The notes: generated from the letters alone by a model not told the origin. A stretch of DNA of 51,314 bases from an uncultured Oscillospiraceae bacterium (GCA_910587335.1 CAJUMG010000014.1:272-51585); one strand, 5' to 3'; numbered from the stretch's first letter, positions 41,357-49,960 are shown. Numbers and translations: made by a program.

Positions 41357-44351
41357 ATGCACTCAACCCCACAATTTCATGACCGTTCGCCAGCTTCTTT
41401 AACAGCGGGACAAGATCCTCCATCAGCTCAAGCTCTTTTTTCGCGCGCGCTTTCCAGCCCAATTCCAACGGAGCCAACAGGTCGCTCAGCTTTTCCCCGT
41501 CGAAAATCATACGGTCAACAATTTCGTCGATAAAGCCGTTCAGCGCCTGCTGCGCAAGACCATGCTTTTGGGCAATGGACAAAATCCACCTGGCATTCTT
41601 TTCGTCCTTGAACCTTTGGTAGCCATCCTGAATTTCCCGCTCGCTCAGCGCTTCGCCTGTTTTTAACGTTTCAATGTAAGCAATCATGTCGTCCCGCTCC
41701 TCCAGCATATTGGACGTGGAGCGAAGCAAATCGACAAGCTGCCGCTTGTTCATCTTTTGCTTTTTCGGTTCGCTTTGGGTGTATTTGGATATGAGCGCCA
41801 TAATATAATCATAATCAATCACCGCGGAGGAAAACAGCACAAGCTCAAAATCTATCTGATCTGCCGCCTGCTCCTGCTCTTTGTTTTTCCCCTGTTGCTC
41901 CTTTAATCGCTGCACCGTGTCAAGATACATACCCCGGAAGGCCCGAAGGGTATCCTTTGGCAACAACCGCTCGGTCTGGGCGGCCTCGTCCTCCTTTAGC
42001 TCGGTGTATTGCTCCAGCTGGGTCTTTAGGCGCTGGACCTCTTTAAACCTTTGAATGAATTCGCACCGGGCCAGATCGCCTTTTAAATTGGCAACCTCCT
42101 CCGGCCGGAAAGCAAGACCCTGGGCGTCCATAAATTTTTCCAGCTCTCCCACCGCTTTATCAAACCGGTCGATCACCACCGGCGCCGGGTCCACCAGCCA
42201 GATTTCCTTGGCCCGGGAACCGTTTTGCTCCCCGGAAAACAGGGCGATCGCCTCATCCACTTCCTTTTCCTGTCCCCTAAAGTCCAAAATATTTCCATAT
42301 GGCTTTGACCCGTTCAAAACCCTGTTTGTTCGGGAGAACTCCTGAATCAATCCATGATACTTCAGCTTTTTATCCACATACAGCGTGTTCAAAAATTTCG
42401 AATCAAACCCTGTCAGCAGCATGTCCACCACGATGGTTATATCAATTTTGTTTTTGTGCGGATAATCCGCGTTGGAATACTGCTGATCCTTTATGCGTTT
42501 TTGTATATCCTGATAATACCCGTCAAATTCCTTTATGCTGTGTCCCGATCCATATTTTTTATTGTAATCGTCGATGATTCTGGTCAGCGCCCGTTTCTTT
42601 TTCTCCGGTTCTATGGCGTTGTCAAGCTTTTCCTGCGGCAGATCCTCCTGAATCTGCTGAATATCCCGGTTTCCTTCCGCCGGTGGGGAAAAGACACACG
42701 CAATGTTCAGCGGGACATACTCTCCACCCGTCTTTTTTACATATTCCTCCTGTGCAAAAGAAAATAAATCGTAATATTCTATCGCGTGATTGATGGAGGA
42801 TGTGGCCAAAATAGCGTTAAACCGTCTGCCGCTCGTAAGAATATCATGCTTTGCGAGAATGGTTTCCACCACCGCTTTTTTGTTCGCCGAACCCGATGGA
42901 TCGGCCCATTTTGTATCCGCGTCCGGTTTATAGTAATCAATGTGAAAACGCAGTACGTTTTCATCGTCAATCGCGTGGGTAATGGTATATGCGTGCAGCT
43001 CTTTTTCAAAGATATCCTTTGTTGTTTTATAGGACCCAACCGTCCCGTCAATCTGCTTATATGCCGCGTTCTCTTCAAAAATAGGGGTCCCGGTAAAGCC
43101 AAAAAGCTGCGCTTTGGGAAAGAAATCCTTGATCGCTTTGTGATTATCCCCGAACTGCGAACGGTGGCATTCATCAAAAATGAAAACGATTCGTTTGTCT
43201 CGCAGCGGCATTAGCCTCTCTTTATAGGTAAGCTCCCCTCTTTTCTTCTTTGCCCGATTTTTTTTGCTGTCGTCATCAAGGGCCAACCCTAATTTTTGGA
43301 TGGTTGTAACGATCACCTTGTCCCGATAATCATCGGAAACAAGACGCTGCACCAGCTTTTCGGTATTGGTGTTTTCCTCTACACACCCCTCCTGGAACTT
43401 GTTAAATTCCTCCCGCGTTTGTCTGTCCAGGTCCTTTCGGTCCACGACAAACAAACATTTTGCAATATCTTTGTTATCCTTCAAAAGCGTGGCCGCTTTA
43501 AAGGATGTCAGGGTTTTACCGCTTCCGGTGGTGTGCCAAATGTAACCGTTCCCGCGATTTTGCTCTATGCAGTCCATCATCGCCTGAACAGCGTAAATCT
43601 GGTATGGCCGCATGATCATCAATTTCTTTTCACCTGCCACCAATACCATATACTTGCTGATTAGCTGGCCAAGGGCGCACTTATGCAGCAAGCCTTCGGC
43701 AAAGGCGTGCAGATGTGTAATTTTTCGGTTGCTTTGGTCCGCCAGCTGATAGATGGGCAAAAATCGCTCGTCGGCATGAAAGCAAAACTGTTCTTTGTCA
43801 TTGTTCGCGAAATAATAGGTATTGCTTTCATTGCTGACGATAAAAAGCTGCAAAAAGCACAAAAGCGAATTGGTATATCCGTTGCCAGGGTCGTTTTTGT
43901 ATGTGGCAATCTGCTCCATCGCTCTTCGCGGCGAAACCTGCAAAGCCTTTAATTCTATCTGCACAACCGGAACGCCGTTTATTAAAATCACAACATCATA
44001 TCTGTGGTGGCTGCTTTCTGTGTTCATCCGCAGCTGATTGACCACCTCAAAGCTATTTTTGCACCAATTTGTGGTATTGACAATCGTATATTGTAACGGT
44101 GTGTCATCGTCGCGCTTAAATGTGTTTGTTTCCCGCAGCATTTTTGCGGCTGTGAATACATCCGGGGTGATAATGCTTTCTTTAAATCGGGCGAACTCCG
44201 AATCGCTGAGGTCAACCTTGTTAAGCCTTTGAAAATGCTTTCTAAAATTTTCTTCCAGCGCTGCCCGGTCCTTTATGTCATCACGGTAAACATATTTTAA
44301 ATCCGTTAATTTTTGGATGAAGGATTTTTCAATCTGTGCTTCGGTTTTCAT
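41346..44351 (-). CDS. hsdR: Type I restriction subunit HsdR
   Basis: A 1001-residue motor-nuclease. The N-terminal PD-(D/E)XK endonuclease has D119 and E133-L-K135 (YDVVILINGVPVVQIELKA). The SF2 translocase follows with Walker A HTTGSGKT (273-280), DECH (393-396) and GFTGTP (418-423), then a C-terminal helical domain. It cuts unmodified DNA far from the recognition site. AAGGAGA is upstream of the ATG. It is second in the island, 93 bases after the nuclease-like gene. A complete, uninterrupted frame suggests an active system. Confidence 0.95.
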   Translation of the reverse strand: MKTEAQIEKSFIQKLTDLKYVYRDDIKDRAALEENFRKHFQRLNKVDLSDSEFARFKESIITPDVFTAAKMLRETNTFKRDDDTPLQYTIVNTTNWCKNSFEVVNQLRMNTESSHHRYDVVILINGVPVVQIELKALQVSPRRAMEQIATYKNDPGNGYTNSLLCFLQLFIVSNESNTYYFANNDKEQFCFHADERFLPIYQLADQSNRKITHLHAFAEGLLHKCALGQLISKYMVLVAGEKKLMIMRPYQIYAVQAMMDCIEQNRGNGYIWHTTGSGKTLTSFKAATLLKDNKDIAKCLFVVDRKDLDRQTREEFNKFQEGCVEENTNTEKLVQRLVSDDYRDKVIVTTIQKLGLALDDDSKKNRAKKKRGELTYKERLMPLRDKRIVFIFDECHRSQFGDNHKAIKDFFPKAQLFGFTGTPIFEENAAYKQIDGTVGSYKTTKDIFEKELHAYTITHAIDDENVLRFHIDYYKPDADTKWADPSGSANKKAVVETILAKHDILTSGRRFNAILATSSINHAIEYYDLFSFAQEEYVKKTGGEYVPLNIACVFSPPAEGNRDIQQIQEDLPQEKLDNAIEPEKKKRALTRIIDDYNKKYGSGHSIKEFDGYYQDIQKRIKDQQYSNADYPHKNKIDITIVVDMLLTGFDSKFLNTLYVDKKLKYHGLIQEFSRTNRVLNGSKPYGNILDFRGQEKEVDEAIALFSGEQNGSRAKEIWLVDPAPVVIDRFDKAVGELEKFMDAQGLAFRPEEVANLKGDLARCEFIQRFKEVQRLKTQLEQYTELKEDEAAQTERLLPKDTLRAFRGMYLDTVQRLKEQQGKNKEQEQAADQIDFELVLFSSAVIDYDYIMALISKYTQSEPKKQKMNKRQLVDLLRSTSNMLEERDDMIAYIETLKTGEALSEREIQDGYQRFKDEKNARWILSIAQKHGLAQQALNGFIDEIVDRMIFDGEKLSDLLAPLELGWKARAKKELELMEDLVPLLKKLANGHEIVGLSAYEG

Positions 44352-44444
44352 GGCAATATCTCCTTACAAATCCTTGTGGGTACAGATGCAGAATCCTTAC
44401 GGCAAGGCCAAGCGTCTGAAAACCTTCTTTACATTTTGCGGTAA

Positions 44445-45530
44445 TCAAAAGCTTTCCGGTACAAGCGCCAGCTTGTTGATGGATTCATGGGCCCGGACCA
44501 GAGAATCATAAACGGCCAAAACGTCTTCAGAATCCCAGGTGCGCAGCGATTTTTCGTCAATCACGCCCAAGCTTTCCCGGACAATTCTTGCCAGCTGCTC
44601 TTCATCTGCAACGGCAACCACCGCCTGAACCGCCGCATTGCTCTGCGCCTTTCTGAGATTTAGAATCAGGCTGTCAATCGAACCCTTGGACTGCACCTCA
44701 AATACATAGATCGCCTTGCCCATATTGCCGATTTTCGCTTCCCAAACGGCGTCTACCACCGCGCCGGTAGCGATTCTCACCTCGGAGCGGCTCTCAAATC
44801 CCAAAAACTCGCCAATCGCGACCAGCTTTTCTTTTATCTCATCGTGGAGCGATTTGGAATCGTTTGCCGTAACAGGTGGTTTTACCTCCGGCGCGGACGG
44901 GGTTTCCGGCGTCTTCTTTTCGGCGAGCGGCAGGATCTCATCCCACAGCAGATAATCCACCGCCAACAGGTCGCAGTCCTCTTCGCCGGCCATTTTCAGC
45001 CGCTCCCCAATCTCCTTTGCAATCGCGCAGACCTGGGCATACTTTTTCCCCGTATACTGATAGTTGTACTTTGGCATATCGGGAATGCCCAGATACCCAA
45101 AGCAAAGAATCGTTGTCTTGTTAAAGATCACATATTCATCCGGGTTTGTATATGTAAGAAGCTCGCTGATCATCGCGGGCCCCATCCCCTTAATGGACTT
45201 TAAAAAACCGTCCCAGCGCTTCTCGACCGGGCCCGAGCTGTACAAAAGCGCCGCCAATTGTTTTTTAAGCGCGCCAAACCCGTTGTCGGCTATCAGCTTA
45301 TCCACAACATATTTTTTGTTGCCCCAAATGAGCATAGCCCAAAGCTTGCTGATATATTCCAAAAATTCCTCTTCGGTCATTGCCAGAAGCCTTTCCTTGG
45401 TAAATGATTGGTAGTACGTTCTGCGCTCTTTTCGCTCGGACCAGGCCTCTTCATAGTATGGCGCGTTTCCCTTTGATTTTCTCTTTTTTAAAAATTCGCG
45501 GATCGCACCCATCAGCTTTGCATTGTCCAT
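44445..45530 (-). CDS. Putative PD-(D/E)XK-type nuclease at the RM locus
   Basis: A 361-residue two-part protein. Residues 1-200 are helical, with a helix-hairpin-helix-like stretch (IKGMGPAMISELLTYTNP, 113-130). After a Pro-rich linker (207-222), the C-terminal domain has the pattern of a restriction-like fold: D260 in AVVDAVWEAK, then IYVFEVQSKGS with E278, Q280 and K282 (an E-x-Q variant), then a helix LILNLRKAQSN and strand VQAVVAVAD. It opens the island, with GGAGG nine bases upstream. A defence or DNA-repair function is inference. Confidence 0.65.
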   Translation of the reverse strand: MDNAKLMGAIREFLKKRKSKGNAPYYEEAWSERKERRTYYQSFTKERLLAMTEEEFLEYISKLWAMLIWGNKKYVVDKLIADNGFGALKKQLAALLYSSGPVEKRWDGFLKSIKGMGPAMISELLTYTNPDEYVIFNKTTILCFGYLGIPDMPKYNYQYTGKKYAQVCAIAKEIGERLKMAGEEDCDLLAVDYLLWDEILPLAEKKTPETPSAPEVKPPVTANDSKSLHDEIKEKLVAIGEFLGFESRSEVRIATGAVVDAVWEAKIGNMGKAIYVFEVQSKGSIDSLILNLRKAQSNAAVQAVVAVADEEQLARIVRESLGVIDEKSLRTWDSEDVLAVYDSLVRAHESINKLALVPESF

Positions 45531-45780
45531 TCAAGCATCCTCCCTGAAAAAAGCTTTCATCCTCTTTACCAACAAACGCGGCCTTGCCCTTATCCTCGCA
45601 AGCATCATGCCCCAACCACAGGCCCTTTTTGCCTACCGGCGGCGCCCGGACAGCATCTTCAGTGCTTGGATTTTACCGTCTGCCAATTTGGGCAGCGGAC
45701 GGACTTTTTTTGTCTATCTATGGGGAAATTGCGCCGAGCTGACACCGGGATTCCTGCCAGTTTCTTTTCTTTACAGGTAT

Positions 45781-45809
45781 ATTATACCAAAGACCTCACC
45801 CGGGCACAA
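45781..45809 (-). promoter_or_regulatory. Likely promoter of the defence island
   Basis: On the minus strand TATAAT (45781-45786) in a TTGGTATAATATACC context, with TTGTGC (45804-45809) 17 bases upstream. Confidence 0.5.
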
Positions 45810-45954
45810 GGATGTAACGCAGCCCAAAAGCGCCGCCTTTTACCCCACATCGACTTCGGGACATTCTGTCCCAAAGCGGGAGAAACAAAAGCGCCACCAC
45901 AGCACAAAGCTATCCGCCGCGCTCTGCCGGGCTTGATAAAATAGCAGAAATCTC

Positions 45955-45983
45955 TTGATAATCCCTGTCCCATTCGTTATAAT
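45955..45983 (+). promoter_or_regulatory. Promoter of the NifU-like/GGGtGRT operon
   Basis: TTGATA (45955-45960) and TATAAT (45978-45983), 17-base spacing, 55 bases upstream of the ATG. Confidence 0.8.
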
Positions 45984-46037
45984 ATGAGAAGGTATGAACC
46001 CGCATACAGAATATAGAAAACCGAAAGGAGAACCGCA

Positions 46038-46730
46038 ATGAACTATTCTCATGAAGTAGAGAGAATGTGCCCTGTCACCAAAGGTCCTAATCACGGTCCC
46101 GCGCCCATTCCGGAAGAAGGCAGATGGGTAAAAGCCTATCAGATTTCCGACATTTCCGGTCTGACCCACGGCATCGGCTGGTGCGCTCCCCAGCAGGGTA
46201 CCTGCAAGCTGACCCTGAACGTAAAAAATGGCATTATCGAAGAGGCCCTGGTCGAGACCATCGGCTGTTCCGGTATGACCCATTCCGCCGCTATGGCTGC
46301 TGAGATCCTGCCGAAAAAAACGCTGCTCGAGGCGCTGAATACCGATTTGGTGTGCGACGCAATCAACGTTGCGATGAGAGAGCTGTTTTTGCAGATTGTC
46401 TACGGCAGAACCCAGACCGCTTTCTCGGAAGATGGACTTCCCATCGGCGCCGGTCTGGAGGATCTGGGCAAGGGCCTGCGTTCTCAGGTCGGCACCATCT
46501 TCTCCACCTCTAAAAAAGGCGTCCGCTATATGGAAATGGCCGAAGGCTATATCCTCTCTTTGGCTCTGGACAGCGGTAACGAGGTAATCGGTTACAAATT
46601 TGTCCGGGTGGGCAAAATGCTCGAGGATATCCGTCACGGCACCGACCCGAAAACCGCGTATGAGAAAAATGTCGGCACCTATGGCCGTTATGAGGGAGCC
46701 GCTAAGTATATCGATCCCCGTGAAGAATAA
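46038..46730 (+). CDS. NifU/IscU-like iron-sulfur scaffold family protein
   Basis: A 230-residue protein. Its middle part resembles the NifU/IscU scaffold: KNGIIEEALVETIGCSGMTHSAAMAAEIL near 63-91, with the conserved Gly-Cys. Further cysteines lie at about 11, 49, 56 and 105 (LVCDAI), so a metal-binding site is likely. It is longer than IscU (about 130 residues) because of extra N- and C-terminal parts. AAAGGAG precedes the ATG. It is always seen by me as the partner of the GGGtGRT protein 32 bases downstream. Its exact role is unknown, and no cysteine desulfurase is encoded nearby. Confidence 0.8.
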   Translation: MNYSHEVERMCPVTKGPNHGPAPIPEEGRWVKAYQISDISGLTHGIGWCAPQQGTCKLTLNVKNGIIEEALVETIGCSGMTHSAAMAAEILPKKTLLEALNTDLVCDAINVAMRELFLQIVYGRTQTAFSEDGLPIGAGLEDLGKGLRSQVGTIFSTSKKGVRYMEMAEGYILSLALDSGNEVIGYKFVRVGKMLEDIRHGTDPKTAYEKNVGTYGRYEGAAKYIDPREE

Positions 46731-46762
46731 TGAAAGATCAGAAGAAAAGGAGGTAAACTCAC

Positions 46763-47761
46763 ATGGCAAAATTTGAAGGTCAGGAAAGAAGAATGCCGAA
46801 AATCGAGGCATGTCTTGCTGAATATGGTTGGAAAACCCTTGAAGATGCTGACGCGCTGTGCAAGGAGCATGGCATCAATGTAGAAGAGATTGTCAAAGGC
46901 GTACAGCCCATCGCGTTTGAGAACGCCTGCTGGGCATACACCCTGGGCACCGCCATCGCGCTGAAAAAGGGCTGCAAGGTCGCGGCCGATGCGTCCGAGG
47001 CGATTGGTCTGGGCCTGCAGGCATTCTGCATTCCCGGTTCGGTTGCGGAGCAAAGAGCGGTTGGCTTGGGCCACGGAAATCTGGGCGCCATGCTGTTGAG
47101 AGAAGAGACCGATTGCTTCTGCTTTTTGGCGGGACACGAATCCTTTGCCGCGGCAGAAGGCGCGATCGGTATCGCCAGAACCGCCAACAAAGCCAGAAAG
47201 AAACCCCTGCGGGTTATCCTGAACGGCCTTGGCAAGGACGCTGCCTATATCATTTCCAGAATCAACGGCTTCACCTATGTGGAGACGGAATATGACTTTA
47301 CCACCGGCAACCTGAAAACCGTTCGGGAGGTTCCCTTCTCCGAGGGGGACAAGGCGAAGGTTCGCTGCTACGGCGCAAACGATGTGCTGGAAGGCGTTGC
47401 GATCATGAAGCAGGAGAAGGTTGACGTTTCCATCACCGGCAACTCCACCAACCCCACCCGCTTCCAGCATCTGGTAGCCGGCACCTACAAAAAATGGGCT
47501 GGTGAAAACGGTGTGAAATACTTCTCGGTTGCTTCCGGCGGCGGTACCGGCCGTACCCTGCATCCGGACAACGTAGCTGCCGGCCCCGCCTCCTACGGTC
47601 TGACCGACTCTATGGGCCGTATGCATGGCGACGCGCAGTTCGCCGGTTCTTCCTCTGTTCCCGCTCACGTAGAGATGATGGGACTGATTGGCGCTGGCAA
47701 CAACCCCATGGTGGGTATGACCGTGGCCTGCGCTGTAGCAGTTTCGGAAGCTTTAAAATAA
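46763..47761 (+). CDS. GGGtGRT family protein
   Basis: A 332-residue protein of the family named for its motif, seen here as SVASGGGTGRTLHPDN near 256. Other conserved pieces are ENACWAYTLGTAIAL near 53 and a C-terminal SSSVPAHVEMMGLIGAGNNPM near 294. There is no signal peptide or membrane segment. The function is not established. AAAGGAGG precedes the ATG. It is cotranscribed with the NifU-like gene, and the operon ends at a terminator 18 bases downstream. The pairing suggests a role in Fe-S or sulfur metabolism, which is inference. Confidence 0.9.
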   Translation: MAKFEGQERRMPKIEACLAEYGWKTLEDADALCKEHGINVEEIVKGVQPIAFENACWAYTLGTAIALKKGCKVAADASEAIGLGLQAFCIPGSVAEQRAVGLGHGNLGAMLLREETDCFCFLAGHESFAAAEGAIGIARTANKARKKPLRVILNGLGKDAAYIISRINGFTYVETEYDFTTGNLKTVREVPFSEGDKAKVRCYGANDVLEGVAIMKQEKVDVSITGNSTNPTRFQHLVAGTYKKWAGENGVKYFSVASGGGTGRTLHPDNVAAGPASYGLTDSMGRMHGDAQFAGSSSVPAHVEMMGLIGAGNNPMVGMTVACAVAVSEALK

Positions 47762-47779
47762 TTTTCCTTTCTGTTTTAA

Positions 47780-47815
47780 AAGGGGGATGGCCTTAGGCTG
47801 TCCCTCTTTTTGTCT
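47780..47815 (+). terminator. Terminator of the GGGtGRT operon
   Basis: Stem AGGGGGATGGCC / GGCTGTCCCT with a TTA loop, then TCTTTTTGT. Confidence 0.85.
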
Positions 47816-47826
47816 CTCGACAGCCG

Positions 47827-47864
47827 AAAAAAGCACAGAGGGGATCAGCGCCCTCTGTGCTTTT
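47827..47864 (-). terminator. Terminator of yjdF, overlapping its stop codon
   Basis: On the minus strand GCACAGAGGG / CCCTCTGTGC with an eight-base loop that contains the yjdF stop codon, followed by six T. Overlap of stop codon and terminator is uncommon. Confidence 0.8.
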
Positions 47865-48264
47865 CCTTGCGCTTTTTCTGCCTAAACAAAAACTGCCGTT
47901 CCTTTTGGGCGGAACGAGCTGCGCGGGAATGGTCCTTTCGTGCCTGCCGGTCCTGTTCCTGCTGCCGCTTCAGCGCCTGCTGCGCTTTTGTGCCGATCCC
48001 AGCATCCTGTACCTGCTTTCGGACCAGTCGCTGCATCCGCTTGGGACTGATCCGCCGCTGGTCCGGAGCGGATGCCGACTCTGGCCGGCTGAACGGCAGC
48101 CGGTCCCAGTTTTGCAACAAAAACGCCAGCACCTGATAATCTTTTGGCTCTGCGCCAAAGGTGACCTTGCAAACCTCGTAGCGCTGCCCCTCCTGCCGCT
48201 CATACAGACCAATCCAGAAGGGATCTTCAAACAGAACGGTAAATTTGGACAAAACGATCGCCAT
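47845..48264 (-). CDS. yjdF: YjdF family protein
   Basis: A 139-residue protein of the YjdF (DUF2992) family. It begins with SKFTVLFEDPFWIGLYER and has VCKVTFGAEPKDYQVLAFLL near 31-50. The C-terminal third is a long, highly basic Arg/Lys/Gln/Ala-rich helix. The start ATG 48264 has AAAGGAGG six bases upstream; the frame opens 16 codons earlier without a site. The family is known as the usual target of the yjdF riboswitch, which responds to azaaromatic compounds; its enzymatic function is unclear. The mRNA leader here is long and foldable. Confidence 0.85.
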   Translation of the reverse strand: MAIVLSKFTVLFEDPFWIGLYERQEGQRYEVCKVTFGAEPKDYQVLAFLLQNWDRLPFSRPESASAPDQRRISPKRMQRLVRKQVQDAGIGTKAQQALKRQQEQDRQARKDHSRAARSAQKERQFLFRQKKRKEKHRGR

Positions 48265-48284
48265 TCCAATTCCTCCTTTTGGGT

Positions 48285-48440
48285 AATCGCCTGGCAAGGA
48301 ACGGACAACCAAAGGAGGCAGGTTACTGGCGGGACTTCGCCCGCTCCCGGACTACCGACCGGGATGTGTTTTTATCCTTGCTTTTTGCTTCATCTATGTC
48401 GGACCTGCAAAAGAGAGCCGGCACAGGACAAAGCCGCTCT
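48285..48440 (-). promoter_or_regulatory. Structured yjdF leader, probable yjdF riboswitch
   Basis: The leader runs from a TATAAT at 48453-48458 to the ribosome site near 48271-48278, about 170 bases. On the minus strand it contains several strong stems. AGCCGC / GCGGCT lies at the 5' end, CCGG / CCGGG near 48340-48363, and GCGGGC-GAAG-TCCCGC near 48328-48344. A segment CAGGTCC near 48404 is followed by GTAACCTGCC near 48312-48324, which could pair over a distance. Family knowledge links this gene to an azaaromatic-sensing riboswitch (Rfam yjdF). I did not verify the consensus base by base. Confidence 0.55.
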
Positions 48441-48501
48441 GCGGCTATTTTTATTATAGCACACAAAATGGGCAATGGCCACCGAAGAGAACGGTCCCGC
48501 A

Positions 48502-48714
48502 CTAAGCGAGTCCCATCCATCGCAGAAGCGGCTCTGCCATTTGGGAAACAGGCTCCATAATTTCCCGGGCCAACCGATATAATGGGGGCTGGGGGGTGTA
48601 TCCGGAACGGGTGGTATTGTATTCCGCTATCAGGAAGAGCAGCCCCGCAAAAAAGAATAATAAAACAAGGAAAAAGCTCATCCAAAATGCTCGTTTTTGC
48701 GCGATTTTTCGCAT
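48502..48714 (-). CDS. Small membrane protein downstream of spoIIP
   Basis: A 70-residue protein with one membrane segment (residues 10-31, FWMSFFLVLLFFFAGLLFLI) after a basic N-terminus, and a cytoplasmic or external tail rich in Pro, Met and Leu. GGGAGG lies seven bases upstream. It follows spoIIP by 67 bases, possibly on the same transcript. No family is recognised; a sporulation role is only suggested by position. Confidence 0.65.
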   Translation of the reverse strand: MRKIAQKRAFWMSFFLVLLFFFAGLLFLIAEYNTTRSGYTPQPPLYRLAREIMEPVSQMAEPLLRWMGLA

Positions 48715-48781
48715 ATTTTCCTCCCAAAAACAGGGGGATTTCTCCCCTTTTTTCGCATCCTATAAGTCTTTTTCAAGCAGT

Positions 48782-49960
48782 CTATTTCTCTACTGTGGAC
48801 AGCAGCGTTTGTGCCATAGCGTGACCCATGTACTGAGCGGCGCGGGCCGTCTCCTCTAACGTATTGCCGTGGGAGCCAAACTCGATTAGCAGCGAACCGC
48901 CGGTCAGGTCCATATTGTACTTGCGGTAGCAAAAGAACACCGGCCGGGTCAATCCCGGATAAAGGGTTTCTGCTGTTGTCTGCAATGCGGCGGCCCAACG
49001 CAGGTTCCGGTCCCACTGGGGCATGTTCATGGTGCCGTCGTCGCATCCGGCGATAATCATCACCTGCGCGGTCTTTTCCCCATCAATGACCGCGACCGGT
49101 TTAATCAGGTTGCCGGCCGGACTTTCCACCGCGTCTCGGTGAACGTCGATGACCACCTTAATAGAAGGGTACTGGTCCAGCCATTTGCGAATGGTGGCGG
49201 CGCTGCGCTCATAGGAGCCGTTATAGGACGGATAGTCGTGCTGGGTACTGTCATGAATCACGCCGATGCCCGCCTCTTCCAGCTGCTGGGTGATGATGTC
49301 CCCCAGGTAGACGACGTTCTGGGTATTGTCGGTGCTTCGCCAGGTATAGGAGGTATCGCAAAAATCCCGGTCAAAAGGCTCAAAGCTTTCGGTGGCGTGG
49401 GTATGGACAATCAGCACCTGGGGCTCGCTGCCGGAATCCAGCTTCAGCTCCAGCGGCTGGGCCAGAAAAGCGGCGACCTGCTGATTGGAAAGATCGGTCG
49501 AATTTTTAATATACCCCGCTGACAGCGGAATATACAGGGAGCTTTGGTCCGCGGTAAAGGTTTTTTCGGTGATGGTTCCCCGATTCTGCGGCGCAATAGT
49601 TTCAATCGAAGGGGATTCGGGCGTTTGGGGAATCACAACATCCGCCGGCTGGGCTTCCGGCTGACTTTGGGTGGGGGGCGGCGTTTCCGCCTTAGAAACA
49701 GGCGCCTCTGGCTGCACGGCGGGAGTCGATACTTCTGGCTGAGAGACAGGCTCGTCCTGCACCAAGGAGTCCTGAAAGCGATTTTGCAGATAGGAGATGC
49801 CGCCTTCCGGCAGTTGCAGCATGGCAGACGCAGCGGCAGCCTTTCCCAAAAAGCTGCCCAAGGCGGTGCTTAAAGCAGGGAAAGCGGCCAGCGATCCCAC
49901 CAAAACCGCAAGGGCTGCCGCCCCTCCCCACAGGCGGCGAAAGCTACCTAAGCGCCTCAC
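48782..49960 (-). CDS. spoIIP: Stage II sporulation protein P
   Basis: A 392-residue peptidoglycan hydrolase. An N-terminal membrane segment (about 14-33) is followed by a Pro/Gln/Ser-rich linker (near 90-125) and the SpoIIP domain. Visible are LIVHTHATESFEPF near 188, VKVVIDVHRDAVESP near 272, and LLIEFGSHGNTLEE near 363, the metal- and catalytic-site segments. With SpoIID and SpoIIM it drives engulfment during sporulation. The frame opens at 50182, but GTG 49960 has AGGGGGGAT six bases upstream; the 74-codon extension contains a promoter and a 12-base palindrome, so it is not used. Confidence 0.92.
   Translation of the reverse strand: MRRLGSFRRLWGGAAALAVLVGSLAAFPALSTALGSFLGKAAAASAMLQLPEGGISYLQNRFQDSLVQDEPVSQPEVSTPAVQPEAPVSKAETPPPTQSQPEAQPADVVIPQTPESPSIETIAPQNRGTITEKTFTADQSSLYIPLSAGYIKNSTDLSNQQVAAFLAQPLELKLDSGSEPQVLIVHTHATESFEPFDRDFCDTSYTWRSTDNTQNVVYLGDIITQQLEEAGIGVIHDSTQHDYPSYNGSYERSAATIRKWLDQYPSIKVVIDVHRDAVESPAGNLIKPVAVIDGEKTAQVMIIAGCDDGTMNMPQWDRNLRWAAALQTTAETLYPGLTRPVFFCYRKYNMDLTGGSLLIEFGSHGNTLEETARAAQYMGHAMAQTLLSTVEK

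Larger units (their letters stand above)
45531..46037. other. Divergent promoter region of the defence island and the NifU/GGGtGRT operon
   Basis: A 507-base gap with no convincing gene. It holds a minus-strand promoter (45781-45809) about 250 bases from the nuclease gene and a plus-strand promoter (45955-45983). Overlapping short frames on both strands have no ribosome sites. The long minus-strand leader shows no recognised RNA motif. Confidence 0.6.

Noticed and set aside
45531..46037. Short plus- and minus-strand frames in the gap (for example 45523-45936)
   Set aside because: No ribosome sites, no recognisable motifs, and they overlap two promoters.
46688..47668. 326-residue minus-strand frame opposite the GGGtGRT gene
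   Set aside because: Antisense shadow of a well-supported gene; its composition (Gly/Arg/His-rich) and lack of a start signal argue against it.
47857..48459. Long plus-strand frame over yjdF
   Set aside because: It is Pro/Leu/Arg/Cys-rich, has no ribosome site, and the minus-strand frame has a family match, a ribosome site and a leader.
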